A stretch of DNA of 6,547 bases from an uncultured Flavobacteriales bacterium (GTDB lineage: Bacteria; Bacteroidota; Bacteroidia; Flavobacteriales; Crocinitomicaceae): contig CAMLLB010000087.1 of assembly GCA_946480815.1 (NCBI GenBank), positions 1 through 6,547 on the forward strand. Reading direction: 5' to 3'. Both the position numbers and the translations under genes were made by a program. Of this stretch, positions 5,851-6,547 are shown piece after piece (positions within the stretch are counted from its first letter, which is position 1; each line of letters starts with the position of its first letter). Under the pieces are notes generated by a model that was not told the origin of the DNA, did not search any database, and saw only the letters and a list, made by a program, of their open reading frames with translations.

Positions 5851-6547
5851 GATTTATATGATAAATGACACGAATCGGAGGTTGCGGCCCGTACTGGCTT
5901 TGTTGTTCCCTGTATAATTGTTCGATATATTGCCGGTAAGCAATTTCTTCCTGGTTTCGTCTCCACATTCCTTCCAGGTCGGGCGGTTCAATTCCCAGTT
6001 CTTTTTCAACTTCATATTGGTATTTTGGCCTCACCGGGCCATGATTTCTAAATACTACGGCCAAACCGGCCCCTACCACAAAACCTCCGAAATGGCCTTC
6101 CCAGGAAATAGATGGTTCTATCGGGAAAATCCCCCAAATCATACTTCCATATACAAAAATAACTGCCAGTGAAATTCCCTGTAATGCGAGGATCCTTCTA
6201 AAGAACCCTGAAATGAACAAAAATCCGAAAAGGGCATAAATCACTCCACTCATTCCAATGTGATAAGCTCCGTTATCCTGTGCTATCCACCAAACGATGA
6301 GGCCGGTCCCCAACCAGGAAATTACAACTACTTTCAGAGCGATTTCCCGGTAATAATAAATCACTGCTGCCAACAACAGGAAAGTCGGAAGTGAATTATT
6401 CAATAGATGCTTCACATTGAACGGATCATGCAATAATGGCATGAAAAACAGCCCTTTCCAGCTGCTCCACTGCCGCGGACGAATTCCCCATTGGATCAGA
6501 TCGCTTCCTCCCGGGGTGGTTTCCAGGAGCCAGATTACCCAACAAAG
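5798..6547 (-). CDS. Rhomboid-family intramembrane serine protease (5' end outside window)
   Basis: Rhomboids cut transmembrane proteins within the bilayer using a Ser-His dyad. The reading frame stays open from the ATG at 6442 to the window edge, and those 35 extra codons (including WVIWLLE and WGIRPRQWSSWKGLFF) look like the end of TM1 and the L1 loop of rhomboids. The gene is therefore partial and 6442 is not its start. In the 249 visible residues: HLLNN (47-51) is the conserved TM2 motif, GMSG (98-101) carries nucleophile Ser100, and GHFGGFVVG (151-159) carries His152. About five membrane segments are visible, followed by a hydrophilic tail of about 80 residues rich in Glu, Gln and Tyr, probably cytoplasmic. 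Substrates are unknown. Its last 53 bases overlap the convergent phosphatase gene. Confidence 0.94.
   Translation of the reverse strand, partial: LCWVIWLLETTPGGSDLIQWGIRPRQWSSWKGLFFMPLLHDPFNVKHLLNNSLPTFLLLAAVIYYYREIALKVVVISWLGTGLIVWWIAQDNGAYHIGMSGVIYALFGFLFISGFFRRILALQGISLAVIFVYGSMIWGIFPIEPSISWEGHFGGFVVGAGLAVVFRNHGPVRPKYQYEVEKELGIEPPDLEGMWRRNQEEIAYRQYIEQLYREQQSQYGPQPPIRVIYHINPTVKADEEEKPQDGTEK

Overview
The window reads as chromosomal DNA of a Bacteroidota bacterium, most likely a Flavobacteriia-type organism (a Fluviicola/Crocinitomicaceae-like source is a guess). Three things point there: several genes are preceded by the Bacteroidota -7 promoter element TAnnTTTG with no obvious Shine-Dalgarno; one gene ends in a type IX secretion (Por) C-terminal sorting domain; and an ECF sigma factor sits with a membrane anti-sigma protein of an architecture typical of this phylum. 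No tRNA, transposase, CRISPR or phage gene was seen.

Layout, left to right. Positions 1-75 hold a perfect 18-bp palindrome and a -7 box just ahead of a lipoprotein gene (76-933, +) that resembles a periplasmic solute-binding protein. Next is a small protein of unknown function with two membrane segments (1020-1499, +). It runs head-on into the RNase P RNA gene rnpB (1489-1899, -), overlapping its 3' end by 11 bases. Upstream of rnpB on the same strand is a secreted type IX substrate (1916-2992, -). A gene-free stretch (2993-3413) follows, holding a promoter and a dense set of inverted repeats, including a 119-base imperfect palindrome. Then comes an operon on the minus strand: an ECF sigma factor (4661-5236) whose stop codon overlaps the start of a fused anti-sigma/outer-membrane beta-barrel protein (3414-4664). 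Divergent from it is a SixA-like histidine phosphatase (5344-5850, +). This overlaps by 53 bases the tail of a rhomboid protease (5798-6547, -), whose start lies beyond the right edge.

The most interesting system is the sigma/anti-sigma pair. The anti-sigma protein has a cytoplasmic head, one inner-membrane helix, a low-complexity periplasmic tether of about 155 residues and a predicted outer-membrane barrel, so it could report outer-membrane state directly to a sigma factor. This matches the dual-membrane-spanning anti-sigma proteins (Dma, with Das sigma factors) described in Bacteroides. The tether is encoded partly by hexamer repeats that occur in both orientations and create a perfect 23-base inverted repeat inside the gene. 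The other genes look like unrelated housekeeping or envelope functions that happen to be neighbours.
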